Shown piece after piece: positions 56,545 through 64,000 of a DNA stretch of 64,000 nt. The first letter of the stretch is position 1. Every line of letters begins with the position of its first letter. Origin of the DNA: Erwinia sorbitola (GTDB taxonomy: Bacteria > Pseudomonadota > Gammaproteobacteria > Enterobacterales > Enterobacteriaceae); the NCBI RefSeq assembly GCF_009738185.1, contig NZ_CP046509.1, positions 310,001-374,000 of the forward strand, given 5' to 3'. The position numbers and the translations under genes were made by a program. Under the pieces are notes generated by a model. The model had not been told where the DNA came from, did no database searches, and worked only from the letters and a program-made list of their open reading frames with translations.

Positions 56545-57712
56545 TGCTGCTCCGGTCGGGCAGGTTTTACAGGCGCTGGCGGATTATCAACAGCTAAATC
56601 TGGTGGTGGCACCAGGCGTTGAAGGCGCTATTTCACTGCGACTGAAAGCGGTACCCTGGCAGCAGGCTTTGCAGCTGGTGCTGAAGATGGGCCGGTTGAG
56701 TATGGAAAAACAGGGCAATGTGATGCTGGTATACCCGGAAAGCTGGCAGCAGGAGGAGCAGAATAAAATCGCTGCCAGCATTGAGGCGCAGGAGCAGGCA
56801 CTGCCGTTGCAAAACCGTACGCTGACGCTTCAGCATGCGGATGCCGCAGCCGTCAATGCCAGCCTGCAAAACGAGCGTGCAAGATTAATGACCGATCGCG
56901 GCAGCGTGACGCTGGATAGCCGTACCAACAGCCTGTTGCTGCGCGATACTGAAAAAGCACTGAGGCAGACTGAACGCTGGGTGCGTATGCTGGATGTGCC
57001 GCTGGCACAGATTGAACTGGCGGCACAAATCGTTACTATCAGTGAAGAAAATCTGCGTGAGTTAGGCGTTAACTGGGGCCTGAGAAGCAGAACGGAGCAG
57101 GTAGCGGACGCATTGCGCAGCAGCCAGCTTCGTGTGGATCTGGCCGTTGGTCGTCCGGCAGGTATGGTTGGTTTTACCCTGGCAAAACTGGATGGTCATC
57201 TGCTGGATCTGGAACTTAGCGCACTGGAGAGAGAACAGCAGGCCGATATTATTGCCAGTCCGCGCCTGTTTACCTCGCACCAGCAGACTGCCAGTATAAA
57301 ACAAGGCACGGAAATTCCTTACGAAGTTGCCAGCGGCAATAGTGGTTCGACCACGATGGAATTTAAAGAGGCGATGCTGGCGATGGAAGTGACGCCTGAA
57401 GTCCAGGCAAACGGTCGGATTTTGCTGAAACTGCATATTTCCCAAAATGTGCCAGGAAAAAATATGCGAAGTGGTGAAAATGAGGTTTTGACCATCGATA
57501 AACAGGAGATTGATACCCAGGTGATGCTCAAGGATGGTCAGACGCTGGCACTGGGTGGAATTTTCCAGCAACAGAGGGCGACAGGGCGTACAAAGGTACC
57601 TGTGCTGGGGGATATGCCGTTATTGGGGGGGCTGTTTCGTCACGATATCCGTGAGCAAAAAAGACGAGAATTGGTGATCTTTATCACACCAAGACTGATT
57701 CGTAGCGATTAA
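56465..57712 (+). CDS. hofQ: Outer-membrane secretin-like protein HofQ
   Basis: A 415-residue PilQ/ComE homologue (E. coli 412). The signal peptide covers about residues 1-20. N-terminal STN/secretin N0-N1 domains (APVGQVLQALADYQQLNLVVAPGVEG) precede the C-terminal secretin domain with VEVTPEVQ-like text and VPVLGDMPLLGGLFRHD. It presumably forms the DNA entry pore. It is the last gene of hofMNOPQ; no pilin or ATPase gene lies here. Confidence 0.92.
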   Translation: MIRMICLWLVLITPLSASQAPLSLAFDAAPVGQVLQALADYQQLNLVVAPGVEGAISLRLKAVPWQQALQLVLKMGRLSMEKQGNVMLVYPESWQQEEQNKIAASIEAQEQALPLQNRTLTLQHADAAAVNASLQNERARLMTDRGSVTLDSRTNSLLLRDTEKALRQTERWVRMLDVPLAQIELAAQIVTISEENLRELGVNWGLRSRTEQVADALRSSQLRVDLAVGRPAGMVGFTLAKLDGHLLDLELSALEREQQADIIASPRLFTSHQQTASIKQGTEIPYEVASGNSGSTTMEFKEAMLAMEVTPEVQANGRILLKLHISQNVPGKNMRSGENEVLTIDKQEIDTQVMLKDGQTLALGGIFQQQRATGRTKVPVLGDMPLLGGLFRHDIREQKRRELVIFITPRLIRSD

Positions 57713-58104
57713 TGCGATTTTTGCGTCAAACTGTAGCACCTGCATGTTTTTTCCGGAATTGCTGACAGTTGGGTTTGACGCAAGGGCGGAATTAGCTTAC
57801 AAGGTTTAGCGATTTTGAATTACGGGCCAGGTGCCCTTAGCAGCGAATGCTTTTTAACCGTTTTTTATCGCGCGCAACCGGCGTAGCCGATGCAACCACA
57901 TCCGGCTGATAAATGAAGCGGACTGAAACGCGCCAAAATATTACGTGCAGTGGGCAAGGTAAATTTAATCGGTTGCCAAAACACCTTCAGTGTTGAGATA
58001 ATTTTCGTCTGACTCTCGCACTATCGCTCATGAGGTTTCAGTTCATGTCCTGCCTGGTTTAAGGCGGGGTATCATCAACGAATTGTCTTAGTAATACCGA
58101 AAAA
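57713..58104. other. Leader region of aroK with a long inverted repeat
   Basis: About 390 bp between hofQ and aroK. A perfect inverted repeat has arms TTGCGTCAAAC (57721-57731) and GTTTGACGCAA (57773-57783) with a 41-bp loop, starting right after the hofQ stop. The remaining DNA must contain the aroK promoters. I see no gene or known operator. Confidence 0.7.
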
Positions 58105-58626
58105 ATGGCAGAGAAACGCAATATCTTTCTGGTTGGGCCTATGGGTGCCGGCAAAAGCACTATTGGGCGTCAGTTAGCTCAACAACTCAATATGGAATTT
58201 TTCGATTCCGATCAAGAAATTGAGCGACGTACCGGAGCGGATGTGGGCTGGGTTTTTGACGTCGAAGGCGAAGAAGGTTTCCGCGATCGCGAAGAAAAAA
58301 TCATCAATGAACTCACTGAAAAGCAGGGCATTGTGCTGGCGACAGGTGGCGGTTCCGTCAAGTCGCGCGAAACGCGCAATCGTCTCTCCGCCCGTGGCGT
58401 AGTGGTTTATCTTGAAACGACTATCGAAAAGCAACTGGCACGTACTCAGCGCGACAAAAAGCGTCCGCTGTTGCAGGTGGATTCTCCACCGCGTGAAGTG
58501 CTGGAAGCATTAGCCGACGAACGCAATCCGATGTACGAAGAGATTGCCGACGTAACCATTCGTACTGACGATCAAAGTGCGAAAGTGGTGGCTAATCAGA
58601 TTATCAATATGTTGGAAAAGAGCTGA
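58105..58626 (+). CDS. aroK: Shikimate kinase I
   Basis: Phosphorylates shikimate at O3 in aromatic amino acid synthesis. It has 173 residues, the E. coli length. Walker A GPMGAGKSTIG (about 11-21), shikimate-binding D34/R58-type residues in FDSDQEIERRTGADV and EEGFRDRE, and the GGGSV loop are present. aroB follows after 53 bp, in the order aroK-aroB-damX-dam of E. coli. Confidence 0.96.
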   Translation: MAEKRNIFLVGPMGAGKSTIGRQLAQQLNMEFFDSDQEIERRTGADVGWVFDVEGEEGFRDREEKIINELTEKQGIVLATGGGSVKSRETRNRLSARGVVVYLETTIEKQLARTQRDKKRPLLQVDSPPREVLEALADERNPMYEEIADVTIRTDDQSAKVVANQIINMLEKS

Positions 58627-58679
58627 TCTATGCTCTGACGGCTCACTCGTGGGCACAGCAAAAAAGGTGATACAGCGTC

Positions 58680-59768
58680 ATGGAGAGGATTACCGTAACT
58701 CTTGGGGAACGTAGTTACCCCATTACCATCGCCGCCGGGTTGTTCGCAGATCCGGCTTCTTTTTGGCCGCTTAAAGCGGGCGATCAGGTCATGCTGGTAA
58801 CCAACCAGACGCTGGCTCCTCTCTATCTCGACACGGTGCGCACACGCCTTGAAGGTGCGGGCGTCGTGGTCGATCAGGTGATCCTGCCGGACGGCGAGCA
58901 GTATAAAACGCTGGCCGTAATGGATCAGGTTTTTACCGCTCTGCTATCCAGACCCCATGGCCGGGATACCACCCTGGTGGCGCTGGGTGGCGGTGTGATT
59001 GGTGATTTAACCGGATTTGCTGCCGCCAGCTATCAGCGTGGCGTACGCTTTATTCAGGTGCCAACCACGCTGCTGGCGCAGGTGGACTCCTCCGTTGGGG
59101 GTAAAACCGCTGTTAACCATCCGTTAGGCAAAAATATGATCGGGGCGTTTTATCAGCCTGCCTCGGTGGTGGTCGATCTTGACTGCCTGAACACCCTGCC
59201 TGCACGAGAGCTTGCTTCCGGGCTGGCTGAGGTGATCAAATACGGCATCATCCTTGACGGTGAGTTCTTCACCTGGCTTGAAGAAAATCTGGATGCATTA
59301 CTGGCGCTGGATGGCACGGCGATGGCGTACTGCATTCGCCGCTGCTGTGAGTTGAAAGCAGAAGTGGTGGCAGCAGACGAGCATGAGCAAGGTTTACGTG
59401 CGTTGCTGAACCTTGGGCATACTTATGGTCATGCGATTGAAGCCCATATGGGGTACGGTAACTGGTTGCACGGTGAAGCTGTAGCGGCAGGGATGGTGAT
59501 GGCCGCACGGAACGCTGAACGTCTCGGGCAGTTCAGCTCTCAAGATACGGATCGTATTATCGCGCTGTTACAGCGTGCCGGGTTACCGGTACATGGGCCA
59601 GAGAGTATGGCAGCGGCTGACTATCTGCCGCATATGATGCGTGATAAAAAAGTGTTAGCAGGCAAGCTGCGTCTGGTTCTTCCGCTAGCCATTGGCAAAG
59701 CTGAAGTGCGTGGCGGGGTGCCACATGATATGGTTCTTGCATCTATCGAAGATTGTCAGCAGCCATAA
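58680..59768 (+). CDS. aroB: 3-dehydroquinate synthase
   Basis: NAD-dependent, zinc-containing enzyme converting DAHP to 3-dehydroquinate, the second shikimate step. It has 362 residues, as in E. coli. The NAD-binding block DGEQYKTL, GGGVIGDLTGFAAASYQRG and the zinc ligands in the LNLGHTYGHAIE and HGEAVAAGM blocks are present. It is downstream of aroK in the same cluster. Confidence 0.97.
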   Translation: MERITVTLGERSYPITIAAGLFADPASFWPLKAGDQVMLVTNQTLAPLYLDTVRTRLEGAGVVVDQVILPDGEQYKTLAVMDQVFTALLSRPHGRDTTLVALGGGVIGDLTGFAAASYQRGVRFIQVPTTLLAQVDSSVGGKTAVNHPLGKNMIGAFYQPASVVVDLDCLNTLPARELASGLAEVIKYGIILDGEFFTWLEENLDALLALDGTAMAYCIRRCCELKAEVVAADEHEQGLRALLNLGHTYGHAIEAHMGYGNWLHGEAVAAGMVMAARNAERLGQFSSQDTDRIIALLQRAGLPVHGPESMAAADYLPHMMRDKKVLAGKLRLVLPLAIGKAEVRGGVPHDMVLASIEDCQQP

Positions 59769-59864
59769 CGATATATCTGCGGTCAGGCATTCTGACTGCT
59801 ATTTCTGAAGTATCTGTCGTTCACAGGGTTCGAACGGCATCGCCGCTCTATGGGAGGAGGTTAA

Positions 59865-60851
59865 ATGGACGAGTTTAAACCGGAAGACGAGTTAAAACCT
59901 GACACCAGTGACCGCCGACCGACGCGGCCCCGCAAAACGTCGTCTGTACCAAAAGTTCCTGTTTCTCGTCAGCATATGATGATGGGAATTGGTATCCTGG
60001 TTTTGCTGCTGCTTGTACTGGGTATCGGTTCGGCGCTTAAGTCTCCGGATAGTGACAGTGCGAAACAGCCTGCAACACCAGCGGCGGGTAACACCAGCGG
60101 TGAGAAAAATATCGATCTTTCCGGGTCGTCTTCCATTAGCGGTCAGTCCGGTCAGCCTGCCACAGCTGAAAATAATCAGACTGCCAATAACACCCAGCCT
60201 GCTGCGACACAGAATGTAGGGGTTCCACCGATATCGCCGACGCCGACAGAGGCTCCGCCGGTACAGACGCCCCCGAATCAACAGCGTATTGAGTTACCAG
60301 GTGACCTGAACTCAGCGCTTAATGACCAGCAGGGACAGGTTGATGCTGCGGCACAGGCTGGGCAGGGTGAGTCTTCACTGCCTACTGCGGCTGCAACGGT
60401 AGCTCCCGGTGGTGAAACGCCACGTCCGGTCAGTAACAAGCCGGTGACGGCACCGCGCCCGTTGGCAACGCATCAAAATAAACCTGCCGCCACTCACACT
60501 CCGGCGTCCCGTAAGCCGGTCGTGAAAGAGAGCAAGCCGGCCACCACGGCCAGCCAAAGCAGTAGTGTCAGCCATAGCGGTAGCACTACACCAGGCGGTA
60601 ATTTTACCTTACAGCTGAGTAGTGCCTCGCGTTCTGACACATTGAATGCCTGGGCTAAAAAACAGAATCTGAGCAACTATCACGTGTATCAAACCACGCG
60701 TAACGGACAACCCTGGTATGTGCTGGTGAGCGGCTCTTATGCCACCTCAGGGGAGGCTAAACGCGCTGTTGCCACTTTACCTGCTGAAGTTCGTGCTCAG
60801 AACCCATGGGTAAAACCAGTGAGCCAGGTAAAAAAAGAGACGGGTAAATAA
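59865..60851 (+). CDS. damX: Cell division SPOR-domain protein DamX
   Basis: Septal-ring protein that binds denuded peptidoglycan. It has 328 residues, about 100 fewer than E. coli DamX (428). An acidic cytosolic N-terminus, one transmembrane helix (about 39-58), a long Pro/Gln/Ser/Thr-rich linker, and a C-terminal SPOR domain (about 245-325, FTLQLSSASRSDTLNAWAKK). The shortening falls in the linker, where no constraint is expected. The start follows GGGAGGAGG. It is followed by dam. Confidence 0.93.
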   Translation: MDEFKPEDELKPDTSDRRPTRPRKTSSVPKVPVSRQHMMMGIGILVLLLLVLGIGSALKSPDSDSAKQPATPAAGNTSGEKNIDLSGSSSISGQSGQPATAENNQTANNTQPAATQNVGVPPISPTPTEAPPVQTPPNQQRIELPGDLNSALNDQQGQVDAAAQAGQGESSLPTAAATVAPGGETPRPVSNKPVTAPRPLATHQNKPAATHTPASRKPVVKESKPATTASQSSSVSHSGSTTPGGNFTLQLSSASRSDTLNAWAKKQNLSNYHVYQTTRNGQPWYVLVSGSYATSGEAKRAVATLPAEVRAQNPWVKPVSQVKKETGK

Positions 60852-60978
60852 AACACTCTGCCGGGGCAAACCCGGCGTTTCCTGAAGTGTGTGCGCGCCG
60901 CTGGCGCGCAGAGCATTCAAAGCGCAGATATGCTGTCGGTGTAACCACAGCCTGATGAGTAAAGTAATTAACGACGGC

Positions 60979-61797
60979 ATGAAAAAAAATCGCGCTTTTT
61001 TGAAGTGGGCAGGTGGTAAGTACCCGTTGCTCGATGATATCCGACGTCATCTCCCGGAAGGGGATTGTTTAATCGAACCGTTCGTCGGAGCGGGTTCGGT
61101 ATTTCTTAACACGCAATATTCGCGTTACATTCTCGCAGATATTAACAACGATCTGATTAATCTCTATAACATCGTCAAAGATCGTACCGATGAATTCGTC
61201 GCTGACGCTCGTCTGTTGTTTATTCCTGAAACGAATGATTCGGCGGTTTACTACGCGTATCGCACCGAGTTCAATTTGTGCCGCGATGATTATCGCCGGG
61301 CCGTGCTGTTTCTGTATCTTAACCGCCACTGTTACAATGGCCTGTGCCGTTACAACCTGAGCGGTGAGTTCAATGTGCCGTTTGGTCGCTATCGCAAGCC
61401 CTATTTCCCGCAGGATGAGATCTACTGGTTCGCCGAACGGGCGCAGCATGCGACCTTTGTCTGTGAATCTTACGATGTTACGCTGGGTAAAGTTCAGCAG
61501 GGAGCGGTGGTCTATTGCGATCCACCCTATGCGCCGCTCTCCACAACCGCTAACTTTACCGCGTACCATACCAACAGCTTTAGTATGCGTGAGCAGCAGC
61601 ATCTGGCCGAACTGGCTACCATGCTGGCGCATGAGAATAGCGTTACCGTTCTGATCTCCAATCATGATACGCCGCTGACGCGGCAGTGGTATCAGGACGC
61701 CATATTGCATGAAATCAAAGTGCGTCGGTCGATCAGCCGCAGTGGCAACACGCGCAGTAAGGTCAATGAATTGCTGGCACTGTATACTGGCCGGTGA
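60979..61797 (+). CDS. dam: DNA adenine methyltransferase Dam
   Basis: Methylates adenine in GATC, guiding mismatch repair and replication timing. It has 272 residues (E. coli 278). The start MKKNRAFLKWAGGKYPLL is identical to E. coli; an in-frame ATG eight codons upstream and an even earlier one lack better support. The AdoMet motif FVGAGS (35-40), and the catalytic DPPY at 181-184, are in the order of alpha-class methylases. Confidence 0.96.
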   Translation: MKKNRAFLKWAGGKYPLLDDIRRHLPEGDCLIEPFVGAGSVFLNTQYSRYILADINNDLINLYNIVKDRTDEFVADARLLFIPETNDSAVYYAYRTEFNLCRDDYRRAVLFLYLNRHCYNGLCRYNLSGEFNVPFGRYRKPYFPQDEIYWFAERAQHATFVCESYDVTLGKVQQGAVVYCDPPYAPLSTTANFTAYHTNSFSMREQQHLAELATMLAHENSVTVLISNHDTPLTRQWYQDAILHEIKVRRSISRSGNTRSKVNELLALYTGR

Positions 61798-61802
61798 TGA
61801 CA

Positions 61803-61817
61803 GCCTGAACATCAGGC
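61803..61817. other. Small hairpin between dam and rpe
   Basis: GCCTGA (61803-61808), loop ACA, TCAGGC (61812-61817). No T tract; probably minor. The arm TCAGGC resembles the core of the dispersed palindromes. Confidence 0.4.
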
Positions 61818-61836
61818 ACAACCCAGGGAGAAACGG

Positions 61837-62523
61837 ATGAAACAGTTTTTAATTGCCCCATCAATTCTTTCCGCAGATTTTGCCCGCCTGGGCGAAGACA
61901 CCGCAAAAGCACTGGCTGCTGGCGGTGATGTGGTGCACTTCGATGTGATGGATAATCATTACGTTCCCAATCTTACGATGGGCCCGATGGTGCTAAAAGC
62001 CCTGCGCGATTATGGCATTACTGCCCCGATTGATGTCCATCTGATGGTTAAGCCGGTCGATCGCCTGATACCTGATTTTGCTAAAGCCGGGGCGAGTTAT
62101 ATCACGTTCCACCCGGAAGCCTCTGAGCATGTCGATCGTACGCTGCAACTGATTAAAGAGCATGGCTGTAAAGCGGGCCTGGTACTGAATCCGGCAACGT
62201 CGCTGAGTGTGCTTGAGTATGTGATGGATAAGCTGGATGTGATTCTGCTGATGTCCGTAAACCCAGGTTTTGGCGGGCAGTCATTTATCCCCGGAACCCT
62301 GAATAAGCTGCGTCAGGTACGTAAGCTTATCGATCAGAGCGGCTATGACATTCGTCTGGAAGTGGACGGCGGCGTGAAAGCGGATAACATTGGCGAAATT
62401 GCCGCCGCTGGTGCTGATATGTTCGTGGCCGGTTCAGCTATTTTCGGCCATCCGGACTATAAAAAAGTCATTGATGATATGCGCACTGAACTGGAGAAAT
62501 CTCGTCATGGGTCATTTCACTAA
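61837..62523 (+). CDS. rpe: Ribulose-phosphate 3-epimerase
   Basis: Interconverts ribulose-5-phosphate and xylulose-5-phosphate. It has 228 residues (E. coli 225). The metal-binding histidine and aspartate are in VHFDVMDNHYVPN; other ligands are in DVHLMV and EVDGGVKADN. The C-terminus overlaps the gph start by 17 bp. It is part of the dam-rpe-gph-trpS run. Confidence 0.96.
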   Translation: MKQFLIAPSILSADFARLGEDTAKALAAGGDVVHFDVMDNHYVPNLTMGPMVLKALRDYGITAPIDVHLMVKPVDRLIPDFAKAGASYITFHPEASEHVDRTLQLIKEHGCKAGLVLNPATSLSVLEYVMDKLDVILLMSVNPGFGGQSFIPGTLNKLRQVRKLIDQSGYDIRLEVDGGVKADNIGEIAAAGADMFVAGSAIFGHPDYKKVIDDMRTELEKSRHGSFH

Positions 62524-63184
62524 CGTCCGGGCGCTGGCTTTTGACCTTGATGGCACGCTGACTGACAGTGCTCCGGGGCTGGCAAATGCCGTTGATGGCG
62601 CGTTAACCGAACTGAACTTGCCTGCTGCTGGTCTGGAGCGTGTTTCTACCTGGATTGGCAACGGCGCGGATATCCTTATTGAGCGGGCACTGACCTGGGC
62701 GCTGGGCCACGCACCGCAGAGTGATTTGCAGCGGGATGCACGGGTTCTGATGGATAAGCATTATGCACAGAGTGCCGACGGCGGCAGCCTGCTGTATCCT
62801 GGTGTCAAAGAAACGCTCGCTGCGCTGGCTGCTCACAACCTGCCGATGGCGCTGGTGACGAATAAACCCACGCCGTTTGTCGGCCCGCTACTGCAATCTT
62901 TGGGTATCGCTGAGTACTTTTCACTGGTTATCGGCGGCGATGATGTGGTGGCTAAAAAACCGCATCCCGCACCGCTGTTCCTGGTACTGGGCAAGTTTGG
63001 CCTGCTGCCGGGTGAACTGGTCTTTGTGGGCGATTCACGCAATGATATTCAGGCAGCGCAGGCAGCAGGGTGCCCCTGCATCGCTCTGACCTACGGTTAT
63101 AACTACGGCGAGCCGATTGCCAATAGTCATCCCGACGTCACGCTCGATCACTTTAACGATTTGTTGCCCGCACTCGGGCTGTAA
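62507..63184 (+). CDS. gph: Phosphoglycolate phosphatase
   Basis: HAD-superfamily enzyme removing phosphate from 2-phosphoglycolate, formed during DNA damage repair. It has 225 residues, about 27 fewer than E. coli Gph (252). The losses are in the cap domain around residues 65-90 and at the C-terminus. Motif I is FDLDGTLTD (nucleophile D13, D15), motif II VTNKPTP, and motif III/IV KKPHPAPLFL with VGDSRNDIQAA. The ATG at 62507 lies inside rpe; longer upstream frames are within the rpe coding sequence. Confidence 0.94.
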   Translation: MGHFTNVRALAFDLDGTLTDSAPGLANAVDGALTELNLPAAGLERVSTWIGNGADILIERALTWALGHAPQSDLQRDARVLMDKHYAQSADGGSLLYPGVKETLAALAAHNLPMALVTNKPTPFVGPLLQSLGIAEYFSLVIGGDDVVAKKPHPAPLFLVLGKFGLLPGELVFVGDSRNDIQAAQAAGCPCIALTYGYNYGEPIANSHPDVTLDHFNDLLPALGL

Positions 63185-63202
63185 TTTATTCAGGACGGAA
63201 AC

Positions 63203-64000
63203 ATGAGCAAACCCATCGTATTTAGCGGCGCACAGCCTTCAGGTGAACTGACCATCGGTAACTATATGGGTGCGCTGCGTCAGTGGGTACAGATGCAGGA
63301 TGATTATCACTGCATCTACTGCATCGTTGACCTGCACGCCATCACGGTTCGTCAGGATCCGGTTGCCCTGCGCAAGGCCACGCTTGATACGCTGGCGCTC
63401 TACCTTGCCTGCGGTATCGATCCGCAGAAAAGCACCATTTTCGTTCAGTCGCACGTGCCGGAGCATACGCAACTGAGCTGGATCCTTAACTGCTACACCT
63501 ACTTTGGTGAACTGAGCCGTATGACTCAGTTCAAAGACAAATCGGCGCGTTACGAAGAGAACATTAACGCCGGTCTGTTTGACTATCCGGTGCTGATGGC
63601 GGCAGATATTTTGCTGTATCAGACTAACCAGGTGCCAGTGGGCGAAGATCAGAAACAGCATCTTGAACTGAGCCGCGATGTGGCTGCGCGCTTCAACGCG
63701 CTGTATGGCGATATCTTTACCGTTCCAGAGCCGATCATTCCTAAATCCGGTGCGCGCGTGATGTCGCTGCTGGAGCCAACCAAGAAGATGTCCAAATCGG
63801 ATGATAACCGTAATAACGTTATCGGCCTGCTGGAAGATCCGAAATCGGTGGTGAAGAAGATTAAGCGCGCAATGACCGACGGCGATGAGCCACCGGTGGT
63901 GCGTTACGATGTCAAAGAGAAGCCAGGTGTGTCGAATCTGCTGGATATCTTGTCCGGTGTTACTGGCAAGTCAGTAGTTGAGCTGGAAGCCGAGTTTGCC
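63203..64000 (+). CDS. trpS: Tryptophanyl-tRNA synthetase, N-terminal part
   Basis: Open to the right edge of the window: 266 codons are present of about 334 in E. coli. The ATG follows CAGGACGG. The class I HIGH-equivalent is TIGN (17-20) in GAQPSGELTIGNYMGAL, and the KMSKS loop is at 195-199 in TKKMSKSDDN. Last in the dam-rpe-gph-trpS run, with 18 bp after gph. Confidence 0.96.
   Translation, partial: MSKPIVFSGAQPSGELTIGNYMGALRQWVQMQDDYHCIYCIVDLHAITVRQDPVALRKATLDTLALYLACGIDPQKSTIFVQSHVPEHTQLSWILNCYTYFGELSRMTQFKDKSARYEENINAGLFDYPVLMAADILLYQTNQVPVGEDQKQHLELSRDVAARFNALYGDIFTVPEPIIPKSGARVMSLLEPTKKMSKSDDNRNNVIGLLEDPKSVVKKIKRAMTDGDEPPVVRYDVKEKPGVSNLLDILSGVTGKSVVELEAEFA

Overview
The window is chromosomal DNA of an enterobacterium. 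Gene content, gene order and protein lengths follow the E. coli segment ugpQ-ggt-gnt-asd-glg-glp-mal-nfuA-bioH-feo-ompR/envZ-pckA-hsl-igaA-mrcA-hof-aroKB-dam-rpe-gph-trpS. Several E. coli neighbours are missing (yhhX, rtcAB, malT, gntT, feoC, yrfG), and a few non-E. coli genes sit in the gaps. Together with the coding style and the palindromic intergenic repeats, this suggests the Erwiniaceae (Erwinia/Pantoea-like). The genus is an inference.

Layout. 1-4.8 kb: tail of ugpQ, a tandem-repeat block, a yhhA-like gene, ggt, and an accessory 2-oxoglutarate dioxygenase/SDR pair. 4.8-10.4 kb: a periplasmic aspartic-protease/PDZ gene, the small RNA RyhB with its Fur box, yhhW, and gntR-gntK-gntU (gluconate). 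10.4-22.3 kb: yhgN, asd and the glycogen operon glgBXCAP. 22.3-26.1 kb: glpD divergent from glpEGR, with tandem GlpR operators between them. 26.4-32.3 kb: malPQ without malT, and a lone ketoacyl synthase. 32.5-36.8 kb: nfuA (IscR site), gntX, bioH, a BhsA-type small protein and a YcjM-like glycoside phosphorylase. 36.8-44.8 kb: feoAB, tex, greB, ompR-envZ. 45-50.6 kb: pckA, hslRO, igaA. 51-57.7 kb: nudE, mrcA and hofMNOPQ. 58.1-64 kb: aroK, aroB, damX, dam, rpe, gph and the start of trpS (cut by the window edge).

How the genes work together. Carbon storage and polysaccharide turnover are concentrated here: glgBXCAP makes and trims glycogen, while malP, malQ and the YcjM-like enzyme degrade or rearrange alpha-glucans and glucosides. 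Gluconate uptake, glycerol-3-phosphate oxidation and pckA feed central metabolism. Iron handling recurs: RyhB/Fur, feoAB with an FNR-type promoter, and nfuA with an IscR site. Envelope functions are OmpR/EnvZ, IgaA, PBP1A, DamX and GlpG.

The least explained material is non-coding. A family of palindromes, with the core GAGGCATGCCTC and variants, lies at five of the eight convergent gene junctions. Its arms change in a compensatory way, and twice it is built into tandem arrays (about 46-bp and 66-bp periods). I found no complete undescribed multi-gene system. The best accessory candidates are the dioxygenase/SDR pair, the lone ketoacyl synthase, the aspartic protease and the lone phosphorylase.
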